A stretch of 64,000 nucleotides of DNA from Enterobacter dykesii (GCF_008364625.2 NZ_CP126604.1:3720001-3784000); one strand, 5' to 3'. Numbered from the stretch's first letter, positions 12,290 through 23,076 are shown. Numbers and translations: made by a program. The notes: generated by a model from the sequence alone, not told the origin.

Positions 12290-12325
12290 CCCCTCTCCCT
12301 TTGGGAGAGGGTTAGGGTGAGGGGG
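12290..12325. repeat. REP-like palindrome between bglA and ygfF
   Basis: CCCTCTCCC-TTT-GGGAGAGGG followed by TTAGGGTGAGGGG. It abuts the ygfF stop codon and lies between convergent genes. Confidence 0.75.
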
Positions 12326-12326
12326 T

Positions 12327-13070
12327 TTACTTCCCGCCCGCCAGCTCAATAAAACTGCCCGTTACGTACGACGCCTTCTCGCTCAGCAGCCAGACAATCG
12401 CCTGCGCCACCTCTTCCGGCTGGCCGCCGCGCTGCATCGGCAGCAACGATTTCACGCGATCCACTCGCCCCGGCTCTCCGCCGGACGCATGAATATCGGT
12501 ATAAATCAGACCCGGACGTACGCAGTTGACGCGAATGCCCTGCGCCGCCACCTCCAGCGATAGCCCGGTTGTCAGCGAATCCACCGCCCCCTTCGACGCG
12601 GCGTAATCCACATATTCACCCGGCGCGCCCAGGCGCGACGCGGCGGAAGAGACGTTCACTATCGCCCCGCCCTTGCCGCCATGCTTAAAGGACATGCGTT
12701 TTACCGCTTCCCGGCAGCAGAGAAAGTAGCCCGTGACGTTGGTCGCCAGAACACGGTTAATGCGCTCTGCGGACAAATTCTCGATAGTCGATTGCTCAAA
12801 CAGAATGCCCGCATTATTGACCAGCGCACGAAGCGGCTCGCCTTCACGATCGAGGCTGTCAAACATCGCCAGCACCTGGGCTTCATCGCTGATGTCCGCA
12901 CGTACGGCAAAGGCTTTACCGCCCGCTTCAACGATCTGGTTGATCACATCCGTCGCGGCTTTAATGTTGTGATGATAGTTCACCGCCACGGTGTAGCCTT
13001 CGCGAGCCATCTGCAGCGCGGTGGCTTTCCCAATTCCGCGGCTGGCGCCGGTGACCAGTGCAATTGCCAT
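12327..13070 (-). CDS. ygfF: SDR-family oxidoreductase YgfF
   Basis: 247-residue short-chain dehydrogenase/reductase (Rossmann fold). The dinucleotide motif TGASRGIG is at residues about 7-14, the NNAG motif near 88, and the catalytic Ser with YAASKG (YxxxK) near residue 160. The substrate is not known. It matches the E. coli ygfF position between bglA and gcvP, downstream of gcvP on the same strand and separated from it by a REP element. Confidence 0.88.
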   Translation of the reverse strand: MAIALVTGASRGIGKATALQMAREGYTVAVNYHHNIKAATDVINQIVEAGGKAFAVRADISDEAQVLAMFDSLDREGEPLRALVNNAGILFEQSTIENLSAERINRVLATNVTGYFLCCREAVKRMSFKHGGKGGAIVNVSSAASRLGAPGEYVDYAASKGAVDSLTTGLSLEVAAQGIRVNCVRPGLIYTDIHASGGEPGRVDRVKSLLPMQRGGQPEEVAQAIVWLLSEKASYVTGSFIELAGGK

Positions 13071-13090
13071 TATCTTCTCCCAATAAAAAA

Positions 13091-13125
13091 GCCGGGTGGC
13101 GCTTACGCTTACCCGGCCTACAGTA
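13091..13125. repeat. Classical REP element between gcvP and ygfF
   Basis: GCCGGGTGGCGCTTACGC followed by TTACCCGGCCTACAG. It forms a hairpin just after the gcvP stop and close to the E. coli REP consensus. Confidence 0.8.
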
Positions 13126-13136
13126 CGGCAAAGAAA

Positions 13137-16010
13137 TTACTGGTATTCGCTCATCGGTACGCAGGAGCAGAACAGGTTACGGTCGCCGTAGACGTCATCG
13201 AGACGCTTCACGGTCGGCCAGTATTTGTTTGCCACGCCTGCCGGGAAGACCGCCAGCTCACGGGAGTAACCGTGGTTCCACTCTGCCACCATTTCGTGCT
13301 GGGTGTGCGGGGCGTTGACCAGCGGGTTATCTTCCAGCGTCCACTCGCCGTCCTGCACGCGGTCGATCTCCATGCGGATGGCCAGCATCGCGTCGATAAA
13401 GCGGTCCAGCTCGGCTTTGCTTTCAGACTCCGTTGGCTCCACCATCAGCGTGCCCGCAACCGGGAACGACATGGTTGGCGCGTGGAAGCCGTAGTCGATC
13501 AGGCGCTTGGCGATATCCAGCTCGCTGATGCCGGTCTGCTCTTTCAGCGGACGAATATCGAGGATGCACTCGTGCGCCACGCGACCGTCACGGCCGGTAT
13601 AGAGCACCGGGAAGGCGGACTTCAGGCGAGTTGCAATATAGTTAGCGTTCAGGATCGCCACCTGGCTCGCCTGCTTCAGCCCTTCCGCGCCCATCATGCG
13701 GATGTACATCCAGCTGATTGGAAGGATAGAGGCGCTGCCGAACGGTGCCGCAGAGACCGCGCCCTGACGGGTTAGCATGCCTTCAATCTGCACCACGCTG
13801 TGGCCAGGCACAAACGGCGCCAGGTGCGCTTTCACGCCGATTGGGCCCATGCCCGGTCCGCCACCGCCGTGAGGGATGCAGAAGGTTTTGTGCAGGTTGA
13901 GGTGCGACACGTCCGCGCCGATAAAGCCCGGAGAGGTAATGCCCACCTGAGCGTTCATGTTCGCGCCGTCGAGGTAAACCTGACCGCCGAACTGGTGCAC
14001 CACTTCGCACACTTCACGGATAGTCTCTTCGTACACGCCGTGGGTAGACGGGTAGGTCACCATGATGCAGGAGAGCTTGTCGCCCGCCTGCTCGGCTTTC
14101 GCGCGCAGGTCGGCCAGATCGATGTTGCCGTTCTTATCGCACGCCACCACAACGACTTCCATACCCGCCATCTGGGCAGAGGCCGGGTTGGTACCGTGGG
14201 CAGAGCTTGGGATCAGGCAGATATCGCGGTGACCTTCGTTGCGGCTTTCGTGATAGTGACGGATTGCCAGCAGGCCCGCATATTCACCCTGCGCGCCAGA
14301 GTTCGGCTGCATGCAGAGCGCGTCGTAGCCGGTCAGCTTCACCAGCCAGTCGGAAAGCTGGTTGATCATCATATGATAACCTTCCGCCTGCTCCGGCGGG
14401 CAGAACGGGTGCAGCTCGGAGAATTCAGGCCAGGTGATCGGGATCATCTCCGCCGCGGCGTTAAGCTTCATGGTGCAGGAGCCCAGCGGGATCATCGCCT
14501 GGTTCAGCGCCAGATCCTTGCGCTCCAGAGAGTGCATATAGCGCATCATCTCGGTCTCGCTGTGGTAGCGGTTAAAGACCGGATGCGTCAGGATCGCGTC
14601 GTTACGCAGCATGCTTTCCTGAATGGAGCGGCTGTCGAGCGCGACCTCTTTGTCGAGCGCATCAATGTCCAGACCGTGCGCGTCACCCAGCAGCACGCTG
14701 AACAGGTTCAGGATATCGTCGCGGGTGGTGCTTTCATCCAGCGTAATGCCGACGGCGTTGTGGATGTCGCTGCGCAGGTTGATCTCTGCCGCATTCGCAC
14801 GCGCCAGCACGGCCGCTTTGTCCGCCACGTCCACGCACAGGGTGTCGAAGTAGTGGGCATGGCGCAGCTTAAGGCCTTTCTGCTGCAGGCCGCAGGCCAG
14901 AATATCGGCCAGACGGTGAATGCGGCTGGCAATGCGCTTCAGGCCTGCCGGGCCGTGGAACACGGCGTACAGGCTGGCGATGTTTGCCAGCAGCACCTGG
15001 GAGGTACAGATGTTGGAGTTCGCTTTCTCACGGCGGATGTGCTGCTCGCGGGTCTGCATCGCCATGCGCAGCGCGGTGTTACCGGCAGCGTCTTTTGAGA
15101 CGCCGATAATACGGCCTGGCATGGAGCGTTTGAATTCATCTTTCGCGCCGAAGAACGCAGCGTGCGGGCCGCCGTAGCCCATCGGCACGCCGAAGCGTTG
15201 CGCTGAACCGAATACGATATCTGCGCCCTGTTTACCCGGCGCCGTCAGCAGCACCAGCGCCATAAAATCAGCGGCAACGCTGACAACCACTTTGCGGGAT
15301 TTCAGCTCGGCAATCAGCGCGCCGTAGTCGTGAACTTCACCGGTAGTGCCTACCTGCTGCAGCAGCACGCCAAAGACGTCCTGGTGATCCAGCACTTTGT
15401 CAGCGTCGTCTACGATCACGTCAAAGCCGAAGGTCTCAGCGCGTGTACGCACCACGTCCAGCGTCTGCGGATGCACGTCCGCCGCCACGAAGAAGCGGTT
15501 GGCATTTTTCAGCTTGCTCACGCGTTTTGCCATCGCCATCGCTTCGGCGGCGGCGGTCGCTTCATCCAGCAGCGAGGCGGAGGCGATATCCATTCCGGTC
15601 AGATCCAGCGTCACCTGCTGGAAGTTCAGCAGCGCTTCCAGACGGCCCTGAGAGACTTCCGGCTGATAAGGGGTGTAAGCGGTGTACCAGCCCGGGTTTT
15701 CCAGCATGTTGCGCAGGATCACCGGCGGTAACTGCACGTTGGTGTAGCCCATGCCAATGTAAGACTTATAGCGCTTGTTCAGGCCTGCGATAGCCTTCAG
15801 CTCCGCCAGCGCGGCGAATTCCGTGGTGGCTTCCCCCACCTGAGGCGGCGTGGCAAGCTGGATGTCTTTTGGCACAATCTGGCCGATCAGTGCGTTTAAT
15901 GAATCCGCGCCAACCGTCTTCAGCATCTCCTGCTGTTGCTGAGCATCCGGCCCAATGTGACGTTCGATGAAGGCGCCACGGTTTTCAAGCTGGCTTAAAG
16001 TCTGTGTCAT
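13137..16010 (-). CDS. gcvP: Glycine decarboxylase (P protein)
   Basis: PLP enzyme that decarboxylates glycine and passes the aminomethyl group to the lipoyl arm of GcvH. 957 residues as in E. coli, with two homologous halves. The PLP lysine is in the C-terminal half ([19 protein letters not shown]), beside the glycine-rich loop. It is the last gene of gcvT-gcvH-gcvP; the gap to gcvH carries two opposed REP-like palindromes, which could lower its expression relative to gcvT and gcvH. Confidence 0.98.
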   Translation of the reverse strand: MTQTLSQLENRGAFIERHIGPDAQQQQEMLKTVGADSLNALIGQIVPKDIQLATPPQVGEATTEFAALAELKAIAGLNKRYKSYIGMGYTNVQLPPVILRNMLENPGWYTAYTPYQPEVSQGRLEALLNFQQVTLDLTGMDIASASLLDEATAAAEAMAMAKRVSKLKNANRFFVAADVHPQTLDVVRTRAETFGFDVIVDDADKVLDHQDVFGVLLQQVGTTGEVHDYGALIAELKSRKVVVSVAADFMALVLLTAPGKQGADIVFGSAQRFGVPMGYGGPHAAFFGAKDEFKRSMPGRIIGVSKDAAGNTALRMAMQTREQHIRREKANSNICTSQVLLANIASLYAVFHGPAGLKRIASRIHRLADILACGLQQKGLKLRHAHYFDTLCVDVADKAAVLARANAAEINLRSDIHNAVGITLDESTTRDDILNLFSVLLGDAHGLDIDALDKEVALDSRSIQESMLRNDAILTHPVFNRYHSETEMMRYMHSLERKDLALNQAMIPLGSCTMKLNAAAEMIPITWPEFSELHPFCPPEQAEGYHMMINQLSDWLVKLTGYDALCMQPNSGAQGEYAGLLAIRHYHESRNEGHRDICLIPSSAHGTNPASAQMAGMEVVVVACDKNGNIDLADLRAKAEQAGDKLSCIMVTYPSTHGVYEETIREVCEVVHQFGGQVYLDGANMNAQVGITSPGFIGADVSHLNLHKTFCIPHGGGGPGMGPIGVKAHLAPFVPGHSVVQIEGMLTRQGAVSAAPFGSASILPISWMYIRMMGAEGLKQASQVAILNANYIATRLKSAFPVLYTGRDGRVAHECILDIRPLKEQTGISELDIAKRLIDYGFHAPTMSFPVAGTLMVEPTESESKAELDRFIDAMLAIRMEIDRVQDGEWTLEDNPLVNAPHTQHEMVAEWNHGYSRELAVFPAGVANKYWPTVKRLDDVYGDRNLFCSCVPMSEYQ

Positions 16011-16047
16011 GAGCGATGGTTCCTGAAACGTGCAGTGAATTTAAGTT

Positions 16048-16126
16048 CCCTCTCCCTCTGGGAGAGGGTTAGGGTGAGGGGAAGATGGGCACCCTCGCCC
16101 CTGCCCTCTCCCGAAAGGAGAGGGGG
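16048..16126. repeat. Pair of opposed REP-like palindromes between gcvH and gcvP
   Basis: The first copy (16048-16081) reads CCCTCTCCC-TCT-GGGAGAGGG with a TTAGGGTGAGGGG arm. The second (16091-16126) is in the opposite orientation, ACCCTCGCCCCTGCCCTCTC then CCGAAAGGAGAGG. Head-to-head pairing of this kind is a BIME-like arrangement and could form a large hairpin in the gcvTHP transcript. Confidence 0.8.
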
Positions 16127-16134
16127 ATAAACGA

Positions 16135-16524
16135 TTACTCGTCTTCTAACAGTGCTTCGTACGCGGTCGCATCCAGCAGCGCGGCAACCTGAGATTCGTC
16201 GCTGGCTTTGATCTTGAAGATCCAGCCGCCTTCATAAGGCTCGCTGTTCACCAGTTCCGGCGAATCGCTCAGCGCGTCGTTGACGGCAACGATTTCGCCG
16301 CTCACAGGGGCATAGATGTCGGATGCCGCTTTTACGGACTCCGCTACGGCGCAGTCGTCGCCCGCGCTAACGGTCGTGCCCACGTCAGGCAGGTCAACAA
16401 ACACCATGTCGCCCAGCAGCTCTTGCGCGTGCTCGGTGATCCCTACGGTGTAAGTGCCGTCCGCCTCTTTGCGCAGCCACTCGTGTTCTTTGCTGTATTT
16501 CAGTTCTGCTGGCACATTGCTCAT
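16135..16524 (-). CDS. gcvH: Glycine cleavage system H protein
   Basis: Lipoylated carrier that shuttles the aminomethyl intermediate between the P, T and L proteins. 129 residues; the lipoyl lysine is K65 in ESVKAAS, in the middle of a biotinyl/lipoyl-like fold. It lies 23 bases after gcvT within the gcvTHP operon. Confidence 0.98.
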   Translation of the reverse strand: MSNVPAELKYSKEHEWLRKEADGTYTVGITEHAQELLGDMVFVDLPDVGTTVSAGDDCAVAESVKAASDIYAPVSGEIVAVNDALSDSPELVNSEPYEGGWIFKIKASDESQVAALLDATAYEALLEDE

Positions 16525-16547
16525 TGAAGTTCTCCTGATAAAAATGA

Positions 16548-17642
16548 TTAGGCGACCGGCTTACCGGCGCGAACAAAAATCGGTTTGGTCACGTTGACCG
16601 GCATTTCGCGGTTGCGGATTTGCACCACCGCCGTTTCGCCAATGCCCGCCGGCACGCGTGCCAGTGCAATACTGTAGCCCAGCGTCGGGGAGAAGGTACC
16701 GCTGGTGATCACGCCTTCGCGATGAATGCCGTCGGCATCGGTAAAACGCACCGGCAGTTCGCCGCGCAGTACGCCCTTCTCGGTCATCACCAGGCCCACC
16801 AGCTGTTCAGTGCCCTTCTCGCGCTGCATCTCCAGCGCTTCGCGGCCAATAAAGTCACGGTCAGCCGGTTCCCACGCGATGGTCCAGCCCATGTTGGCGG
16901 CCAGCGGAGAGACGCCTTCATCCATCTCCTGACCGTAAAGATTCATCCCCGCTTCCAGACGCAGCGTATCGCGCGCGCCCAGACCCGCAGGCTTCACGCC
17001 AGCTTCCACCAGCGCACGCCAGAAATCAGCGGCCTTCTCGTTCGGCATCGCAATTTCGTAGCCCGCTTCACCGGTGTAGCCGGTGGTAGCGATAAACAGA
17101 TCGCCCGCCTGCACGCCGAAGAACGGCTTCATGCCTTCGGTTGCTTTACGCTGCTCGTCGTTAAACAGAGACGCGGCTTTCGCCTGCGCGTTCGGCCCCT
17201 GTACGGCGATCAGCGACAGATCGTCACGGACGGTGATGTCGATGGCATAAGGTTCGGCGTGTTGGGTGATCCAGGAGAGGTCTTTTTCGCGGGTGGCGGA
17301 GTTTACAACGAGGCGGAAGAAATCTTCAGTGAAGTAGTAGACGATAAGGTCATCAATCACGCCGCCCGAGGCATTCAGCATGCCGGTATAGAGCGCTTTA
17401 CCCGGCGTTTTCAGTTTGGCGACGTCGTTTGCCAGCAGATAACGCAAAAACTCCCGGGTGCGGCTACCGCGCAGATCGACAATCGTCATGTGGGACACGT
17501 CGAACATACCGGCATCGGTGCGCACCGCGTGGTGCTCATCAATCTGCGAGCCGTAGTGCAGCGGCATCATCCAGCCGTGGAAGTCCACCATGCGGGCGCC
17601 GCATAACACGTGTTGTTCGTACAAAGGAGTCTGTTGAGCCAT
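16548..17642 (-). CDS. gcvT: Aminomethyltransferase (glycine cleavage T protein)
   Basis: Transfers the methylene group from lipoylated GcvH to tetrahydrofolate, releasing ammonia. 364 residues as in E. coli. The folate-binding N-terminal domain ([23 protein letters not shown]) and the [10 protein letters not shown] block near residue 190 are typical. It is first gene of the operon; its 397-base upstream region carries GcvA and PurR elements. Confidence 0.98.
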   Translation of the reverse strand: MAQQTPLYEQHVLCGARMVDFHGWMMPLHYGSQIDEHHAVRTDAGMFDVSHMTIVDLRGSRTREFLRYLLANDVAKLKTPGKALYTGMLNASGGVIDDLIVYYFTEDFFRLVVNSATREKDLSWITQHAEPYAIDITVRDDLSLIAVQGPNAQAKAASLFNDEQRKATEGMKPFFGVQAGDLFIATTGYTGEAGYEIAMPNEKAADFWRALVEAGVKPAGLGARDTLRLEAGMNLYGQEMDEGVSPLAANMGWTIAWEPADRDFIGREALEMQREKGTEQLVGLVMTEKGVLRGELPVRFTDADGIHREGVITSGTFSPTLGYSIALARVPAGIGETAVVQIRNREMPVNVTKPIFVRAGKPVA

Positions 17643-17701
17643 CTTGTCCTCGTTGAAAAATTCACCGTGAAACCCGGTATCGGCCCCGTTACCTGGCGCC
17701 G

Positions 17702-17717
17702 ACGCAAACGTTCTCTT
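17702..17717. promoter_or_regulatory. PurR-like operator in the gcvT leader
   Basis: ACGCAAACGTTCTCTT agrees with the PurR consensus (AnGCAAnCGnTTnCnT) at 10 of 11 fixed positions. In E. coli PurR binds the gcv promoter at about -3 to +17, which would place the start of transcription near 17718 here. A possible -10 (TAAGTT, minus strand, 17730-17725) fits that. Confidence 0.7.
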
Positions 17718-17774
17718 TTACCCGAACTTACCACCGAAACCGGCGGTTAACCATAAGGTAAAACGGGTCATCAC

Positions 17775-17779
17775 ATTAG
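17775..17779 (-). promoter_or_regulatory. Proximal GcvA-type CTAAT element
   Basis: CTAAT on the minus strand, about 57-61 bases upstream of the inferred gcvT start. Published E. coli GcvA sites contain CTAAT, and site 1 lies at -69 to -34. The motif alone is short, so the call rests on its position. Confidence 0.5.
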
Positions 17780-17935
17780 CTTATGACCAAAAAACGCTAA
17801 AAAGCCTACAGAGTTATTCACTGGAAAAATGCGATTAACCCCGCACAAAATTAACAATGATCTAACAGGATTTAGCACATGCTGATATTTCGTGCGGAAA
17901 ATCGGGCCGAATTTCCGTAACATAAAATCCCGTAT

Positions 17936-17972
17936 ATTAGATTTTCTAATGCGAAAAATGACGTGAAATTAG
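17936..17972. promoter_or_regulatory. Distal GcvA-type site cluster (three CTAAT elements)
   Basis: ATTAG at 17936-17940, CTAAT at 17946-17950 and ATTAG at 17968-17972; the first two form an inverted repeat with a five-base spacer. They lie about 220-255 bases upstream of the inferred gcvT start, where E. coli has GcvA sites 2 and 3. Regulation by GcvA, GcvR and Lrp is inferred from that. Confidence 0.6.
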
Positions 17973-18039
17973 AATATTTCAAACGAGGAAATCTCCCCGG
18001 CGCAGAGGCCGGGAAAATAAAGTGTGACAGGGGTCTAAA

Positions 18040-19242
18040 TTAGCGTAACCAGTCGGGAAGATCGTTAAGACCCATCGCCTGACGGAGGAGTTGGGGCTTA
18101 ACACCCGGAAGGGTGTCAGCAAGCTTGAGGCCAATGTCGCGCAGCAGTTTTTTTGCCGGATTCGCCCCGGCAAACAGCTCGCGGAAGCCCTGCATGCCCG
18201 CCAGCATCATCGCCGCACTGTGCTTGCGGCTGCGCTCGTAGCGACGCAGGTACAGATGCTGGCCGATATCTTTGCCTTCGCGGTGCAGGCGACGCAGTTC
18301 CTCAACCAGCTCCGCCGCGTCCATAAAGCCAAGGTTGACGCCCTGCCCGGCCAGCGGATGAATGGTATGCGCCGCATCACCGACCAGCGCCAGACGGTGC
18401 GCGGCAAACTGACGCGCGTAGCGGCCGGTTAACGGGAACACCTGCCGCTCGCTTTCAAGCGTGCACAGGCCAAGGCGGTTATCAAAGGCCACGCACAGCG
18501 CCTGGTTAAAGGCGTCCGGCGCTGCCTCATGCATCTGCCGGGCTTTCTCCGGCACCAGGGACCAGACAATCGAGCACAGGTGCGGATCGGCAAGCGGCAG
18601 GAACGCCAGAATGCCGTCGTTGTGGAAAATCTGCCGCGCCACGCCGCCGTGCGGCTCCTCTGTGCGGATCGTCGCGACCAGAGCGTGATGACGATAGTCC
18701 CAGAAGGTCAGCGGGATATCGGCTTTATTACGCAGCCAGGAGTTGGCACCGTCAGCGCCGACCACCAGCCGCGCGGTCAGCATATCGCCGCTTTGCAGGG
18801 TGATAAACGCCTCGTTTTCGCCCCATGCCACCTGCTGGATCTGCGCAGGCGCAATCAGCGTCACGTCGCTGCACTGCTGTGCTTTCTGCCACAGCGCGTG
18901 GTGGATCACCGCGTTTTCGATGATATGACCCAGATGGCTGTAGCCCATGCTTTCATCATCAAAAGCAATATGACCAAAGCTGTCTTTATCCCACACTTCC
19001 ATGCCGTGATAGCAGCTGGCGCGCTGCGCCACAATATCTGCCCAGACGCCAAGGTGCGTCAGCAATTTCTCGCTGGCGGCATTGATCGCCGAGACGCGGA
19101 GTTCCGGCGGGGCATCCGGGGCAACGGGCTGGGGCTGCTTTTGCTCCAGCACCGCCACGCGCAGGCCGCTGCCCTGTAAACCACAGGCCAGCGCCAGTCC
19201 GACCATACCGCCGCCAACGATGGCGACATCAACATTTTGCAC
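18040..19242 (-). CDS. ubiI: 2-octaprenylphenol hydroxylase UbiI (VisC)
   Basis: FAD-dependent monooxygenase that hydroxylates C5 of the ubiquinone ring precursor. 400 residues. The N-terminal Rossmann motif is VGGGMVGLALA, and the second FAD motif is GDAAHTIHPLAGQGVNLG near residue 290. It follows ubiH by 12 bases, last in the row pepP-ubiH-ubiI, upstream of gcvT. Confidence 0.96.
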   Translation of the reverse strand: MQNVDVAIVGGGMVGLALACGLQGSGLRVAVLEQKQPQPVAPDAPPELRVSAINAASEKLLTHLGVWADIVAQRASCYHGMEVWDKDSFGHIAFDDESMGYSHLGHIIENAVIHHALWQKAQQCSDVTLIAPAQIQQVAWGENEAFITLQSGDMLTARLVVGADGANSWLRNKADIPLTFWDYRHHALVATIRTEEPHGGVARQIFHNDGILAFLPLADPHLCSIVWSLVPEKARQMHEAAPDAFNQALCVAFDNRLGLCTLESERQVFPLTGRYARQFAAHRLALVGDAAHTIHPLAGQGVNLGFMDAAELVEELRRLHREGKDIGQHLYLRRYERSRKHSAAMMLAGMQGFRELFAGANPAKKLLRDIGLKLADTLPGVKPQLLRQAMGLNDLPDWLR

Positions 19243-19254
19243 GGTGATAACTCC

Positions 19255-20433
19255 TTAACGCGCGACCCAACCCAGGGTCCGCTGCGCCAGCACGTCACGT
19301 GCCGGAATGAATAGTTCCATCGCCATCAGCCCGAGGTTGCGGCCCGCAACCAGCGGTGCCCAGCGGTTGGCAAAAAGATGGACCAGGCCATCGGTCACAC
19401 CGATAGTGGCCTCTTTATCCGCCTGACGGCGCTTCTGGTAATGGCTTAGCACCGAATAAGCGCCACAGTCTTTTTGCTCGCTCCACGCCTGCGCCAGTGA
19501 TTCTGCCAGGCTCATGACGTCGCGTAAGCCAAGGTTAAAGCCTTGCCCCGCGATGGGATGCAGCGTCTGAGCAGCGTTACCGACAAGCGCCAGACGATGT
19601 GAGATGGACTGAGACGCCGTGGTCAGCGATAGCGGATAGACTGTCCGCTTGCCGGCATGGGTAATACGCCCCAGCCGCCAGCCAAAGGCTTTCTGCAGCT
19701 CGGTACAAAAACGTTCGTCGGACCAGGCCTTCACCTCTTCAGCTTTATCCTGCGGATGACACCAGACCAGGGAACAGCGCCCGTCCGACATCGGCAGCAT
19801 CGCCAGCGGGCCATGCTGCGTAAAGCGTTCAAACGCCCTACCGTGGTGTTCAGCTGCGGTAGAGACGTTCGCAATGACCGCCTCCTGCCCGTAAGGCTGC
19901 TGGCGCCACTCCACGCCACACTGGGCACCGAGCGACGAGCGCGAGCCGTCCGCAGCAACCAGAAGCTGGCCTTCAAGCACGGTGCCATTTTCCAGCGTCA
20001 CGCTGACCGACGCCTCACTGCGGCTCACGCTGGCCACGCGCGCCGGACAATGCAGCGTGACGCCCGGCGCATCCTGGAGCAGACGAAACAGACGTAACCC
20101 GACGTCGTGCAGCTCAACAACCTGGCCCAGCGCGTCAATGCGGTAATCCTGCGCGTCCAGCGTGACAAAGCCAGCATGGCCGCGATCGCTCACGTGGACG
20201 GTTTTGATTGCCGTGGCGCAGTCGGCGATGGCCTGCCAGATGCCAATGCGGGACAGCTGCTGGCAGGTGCCCTGCGCCAGGGCAATCGCGCGGGAATCAA
20301 AACCGGGATGATTCTTTGCCTGCGGCGCGACGGCTTCCACCAGGTGCACCGCAAGCTGCCCCTTCGTCAAATGCGAAATGGCCAGCGCCAGCGTGGCCCC
20401 GGTCATGCCGCCGCCAACGATAATCACGCTCAT
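19255..20433 (-). CDS. ubiH: 2-octaprenyl-6-methoxyphenol hydroxylase UbiH
   Basis: FAD monooxygenase for C1 hydroxylation in ubiquinone synthesis and paralogue of the adjacent UbiI. 392 residues; FAD motifs IVGGGMTGATLALA at the N-terminus and GNAAQTLHPIAGQGFNLG near residue 280. It overlaps the pepP stop by four bases (ATGA), showing translational coupling. Confidence 0.96.
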   Translation of the reverse strand: MSVIIVGGGMTGATLALAISHLTKGQLAVHLVEAVAPQAKNHPGFDSRAIALAQGTCQQLSRIGIWQAIADCATAIKTVHVSDRGHAGFVTLDAQDYRIDALGQVVELHDVGLRLFRLLQDAPGVTLHCPARVASVSRSEASVSVTLENGTVLEGQLLVAADGSRSSLGAQCGVEWRQQPYGQEAVIANVSTAAEHHGRAFERFTQHGPLAMLPMSDGRCSLVWCHPQDKAEEVKAWSDERFCTELQKAFGWRLGRITHAGKRTVYPLSLTTASQSISHRLALVGNAAQTLHPIAGQGFNLGLRDVMSLAESLAQAWSEQKDCGAYSVLSHYQKRRQADKEATIGVTDGLVHLFANRWAPLVAGRNLGLMAMELFIPARDVLAQRTLGWVAR

Positions 20434-21749
20434 GCGCGTGCCGCTGCCATCAGCGCCTCGATATCGTCAGCGTTTTTCACGACGCTCGCGGTCAGGTTTT
20501 CGTTACCGGTTTCGGTAATGACGATGTCATCTTCAATACGAATGCCAATCCCGCGGTACTCTTCAGGCACGTCGGCATCCGGCGCGATATACAGACCCGG
20601 CTCCACGGTTAACACCATGCCCGGCTCCAGCACGCGCGAACGGTCGGTGCCGTACGCGCCAACGTCATGCACGTCCAGCCCCAGCCAGTGGCTCAGGCCG
20701 TGCATGAAATAAGGTCGATGGGCATTTTCAGCGATCAGGGTGTCGACCTCCCCTTTCAGGATCCCGAGCCTGACCAGGCCGGTAATCATGATGCGCACCA
20801 CTTCGCCGGTCACTTCCTGGATGGAGGTACCGGGACGATACAGCCTGAGCGCCGTCTCAAGGGATTCGAGAACGATGTCGTAAATCGCGCGCTGTGCCGG
20901 CGAGAATTTACCGTTCACCGGGAAGGTTCGGGTGATGTCCCCCGCGTAGCCCTGATATTCGCAACCGGCGTCAATCAGCACCAGATCGCCGTCGCGCAGC
21001 GCGCTTTCGTTTTCGGTGTAGTGCAGAATGCAGCCGTTTTCTCCGCCGCCAACAATGGTGTTGTAGGAGGGATAACGCGCGCCGTGGCGATTAAATTCGT
21101 GATGTATTTCGCCTTCCAGCTGGTATTCGAACATCCCGGGACGGCACTTTTCCATAGCGCGGGTGTGCGCCAGGGCGCTGATTTCGCCCGCACGACGCAT
21201 CAAATTCAGCTCTTCTTCAGACTTGAACAGGCGCATCTCATGCACCACCGGACGCCAGTCCGTCAGCGTGGCCGGCGCGGACAGGTTCTGCCGCGAGCCT
21301 TTGCGCAGCTTATCCAGCGCGGTAAAGACAATCTCATCGGCGTAAGCATATTCGCCCTGCGCGTGATAGAGCACGTCGAGGCCGTTAAGCAGCTGATAGA
21401 GCTGCTGATTGATTTCGCTAAACGCCAGCGCGCGGTCAACGCCCAGCTTTTCCGGTGCGGCCTCCTGGCCTAAGCGGCGGCCAAACCAGATTTCGGCCGT
21501 CAGATCGCGCACGCGGTTGAAAATCACGCTGTGGTTGTGGGTGTCATTGCTCTTAATCAGCACCAGCACCGCTTCCGGCTCGTTAAAGCCGGTGAAGTAC
21601 CAGAAATCGCTGCTCTGGCGATAGGGATATTCGCTGTCGGCGCTGCGCGTCACTTCGGGCGCAGCAAAAATCAGCGCGGCGCTGCCCGGCTGCATTGTTG
21701 CCAGCAGCGCCTGACGGCGGCGCGAATACTCTTGACTCGAGATAACCAT
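20430..21749 (-). CDS. pepP: Xaa-Pro aminopeptidase II
   Basis: Manganese-dependent proline aminopeptidase (M24B) that removes N-terminal residues preceding proline. 439 residues. The N-terminal creatinase-like domain is followed by the pita-bread fold with metal ligands in DAGCEYQGYAGDITRTF, HGLSHWLGLDVHD, VEPGLY and GIRIEDD. It is preceded by ygfB and followed by ubiH on the same strand. Confidence 0.97.
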   Translation of the reverse strand: MVISSQEYSRRRQALLATMQPGSAALIFAAPEVTRSADSEYPYRQSSDFWYFTGFNEPEAVLVLIKSNDTHNHSVIFNRVRDLTAEIWFGRRLGQEAAPEKLGVDRALAFSEINQQLYQLLNGLDVLYHAQGEYAYADEIVFTALDKLRKGSRQNLSAPATLTDWRPVVHEMRLFKSEEELNLMRRAGEISALAHTRAMEKCRPGMFEYQLEGEIHHEFNRHGARYPSYNTIVGGGENGCILHYTENESALRDGDLVLIDAGCEYQGYAGDITRTFPVNGKFSPAQRAIYDIVLESLETALRLYRPGTSIQEVTGEVVRIMITGLVRLGILKGEVDTLIAENAHRPYFMHGLSHWLGLDVHDVGAYGTDRSRVLEPGMVLTVEPGLYIAPDADVPEEYRGIGIRIEDDIVITETGNENLTASVVKNADDIEALMAAARA

Positions 21750-21774
21750 GACACCCTCCTGTGCGTTATTTTTC

Positions 21775-22353
21775 TTAATGTAAGGTTGGCTTGCGGACTT
21801 CCGGCGCGGTCGGCTGAGAGCGCGTGAAGTTGTCGTGGCACAGCAGTGCCGCTACGCGCACGTACTCGATAATCTCTTCAAGAGACATTTCCAGCTCTTC
21901 CTGGTCTTCGTCTTCATCGTAGCCAAGCTGGGCGATGTTACGCAGATCGTCGATCGCTTCACCCGCTTCGCCGGTCACTTTATCCAGTTTAGGCTGCGTC
22001 ACGCCCAGCCCCAGCAGATAGTGGTTTACCCAGCCGGCCAGCGCGTCGGCGCGATCGAACACGCTAACGTCGTCGCCTTCAGGCAGATAAAGCTGAAAAA
22101 GGAAGCCATCGTCTTCCAGCGAATCGCTGGTTGCGGCGTGCATTTTACGCAGCGCTTCCGCCAGCTCGTGACCAAACGCCAGCCCTTCATTCGTGAGGTC
22201 GTGGATCAGCGGCTGCCATGAGCTGTCGCTGTTTCCGCCGCACAGCATGCCACTGATCAGACCGTGCATTTCGGCAGGGGTTAAACCGACTCCCTGCTGG
22301 TTCAGTAACTGGTTTAAATCCTTGTAACCAGGCATTTCGTTCTGTATAGACAT
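21775..22353 (-). CDS. ygfB: UPF0149 family protein YgfB
   Basis: 192-residue acidic, mostly helical cytosolic protein (start [10 protein letters not shown] at 22353, as in E. coli; two codons inside the longer frame). No catalytic motif. The related Pseudomonas YgfB has been reported as a regulator influencing beta-lactam resistance; the enterobacterial role is not settled. It is first gene of ygfB-pepP-ubiH-ubiI and divergent from zapA. Confidence 0.93.
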   Translation of the reverse strand: MSIQNEMPGYKDLNQLLNQQGVGLTPAEMHGLISGMLCGGNSDSSWQPLIHDLTNEGLAFGHELAEALRKMHAATSDSLEDDGFLFQLYLPEGDDVSVFDRADALAGWVNHYLLGLGVTQPKLDKVTGEAGEAIDDLRNIAQLGYDEDEDQEELEMSLEEIIEYVRVAALLCHDNFTRSQPTAPEVRKPTLH

Positions 22354-22455
22354 GCGCATTCGTCGTCATTGGGGGGAAGTTTCATGATATGCTACCACTT
22401 TGGACCCTGGTGATACCAGAAAAGGGCTTGTATCTTCACATCAGGGTAGCTATAG

Positions 22456-22851
<396 letters not shown>

Positions 22852-22892
22852 CACTTCTCAGTTGACTATGGTAGAGTAACTGTGAAGACAAA

Positions 22893-23076
22893 ATTTCTCT
22901 GAGATGTTCGCAAGCGGGCCAGTCCCCTGAGCCGATATTTCATACCACAAGAATGTGGCGCTCCATGGTTGGTGAGCATGCTCGGTCCGTCCGAGAAGCC
23001 TTAAAACTATGACGACACATTCACCTTGAACCAAGGGTTCAAGGGTTACAGCCTGCGGCGGCATCTCGGAGATTCC
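22893..23076 (+). ncRNA. ssrS: 6S RNA
   Basis: 184 bases, exactly the E. coli mature length, beginning ATTTCTCTGAGATGTTCGC and ending with the complementary CATCTCGGAGATTCC that closes the long stem. The large central bulge that mimics an open promoter for sigma-70 polymerase lies between the two arms. It accumulates in stationary phase and sequesters RNA polymerase. Its position between zapA and fau is diagnostic. The bulge segment CTCCATGGTTGG differs from E. coli (CTCCGCGGTTGG), and the opposite arm carries a matching change. Confidence 0.98.

Larger units (their letters stand above)
17643..18039. other. gcvTHP control region
   Basis: 397 bases between the gcvT start and the ubiI stop, AT-rich and without a credible ORF. 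It holds a PurR-like operator and a putative promoter near gcvT, one proximal CTAAT element, and a distal cluster of three CTAAT elements about 220-255 bases upstream of the inferred start. This matches the known E. coli layout of three GcvA sites and a PurR site around the promoter. Confidence 0.75.
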
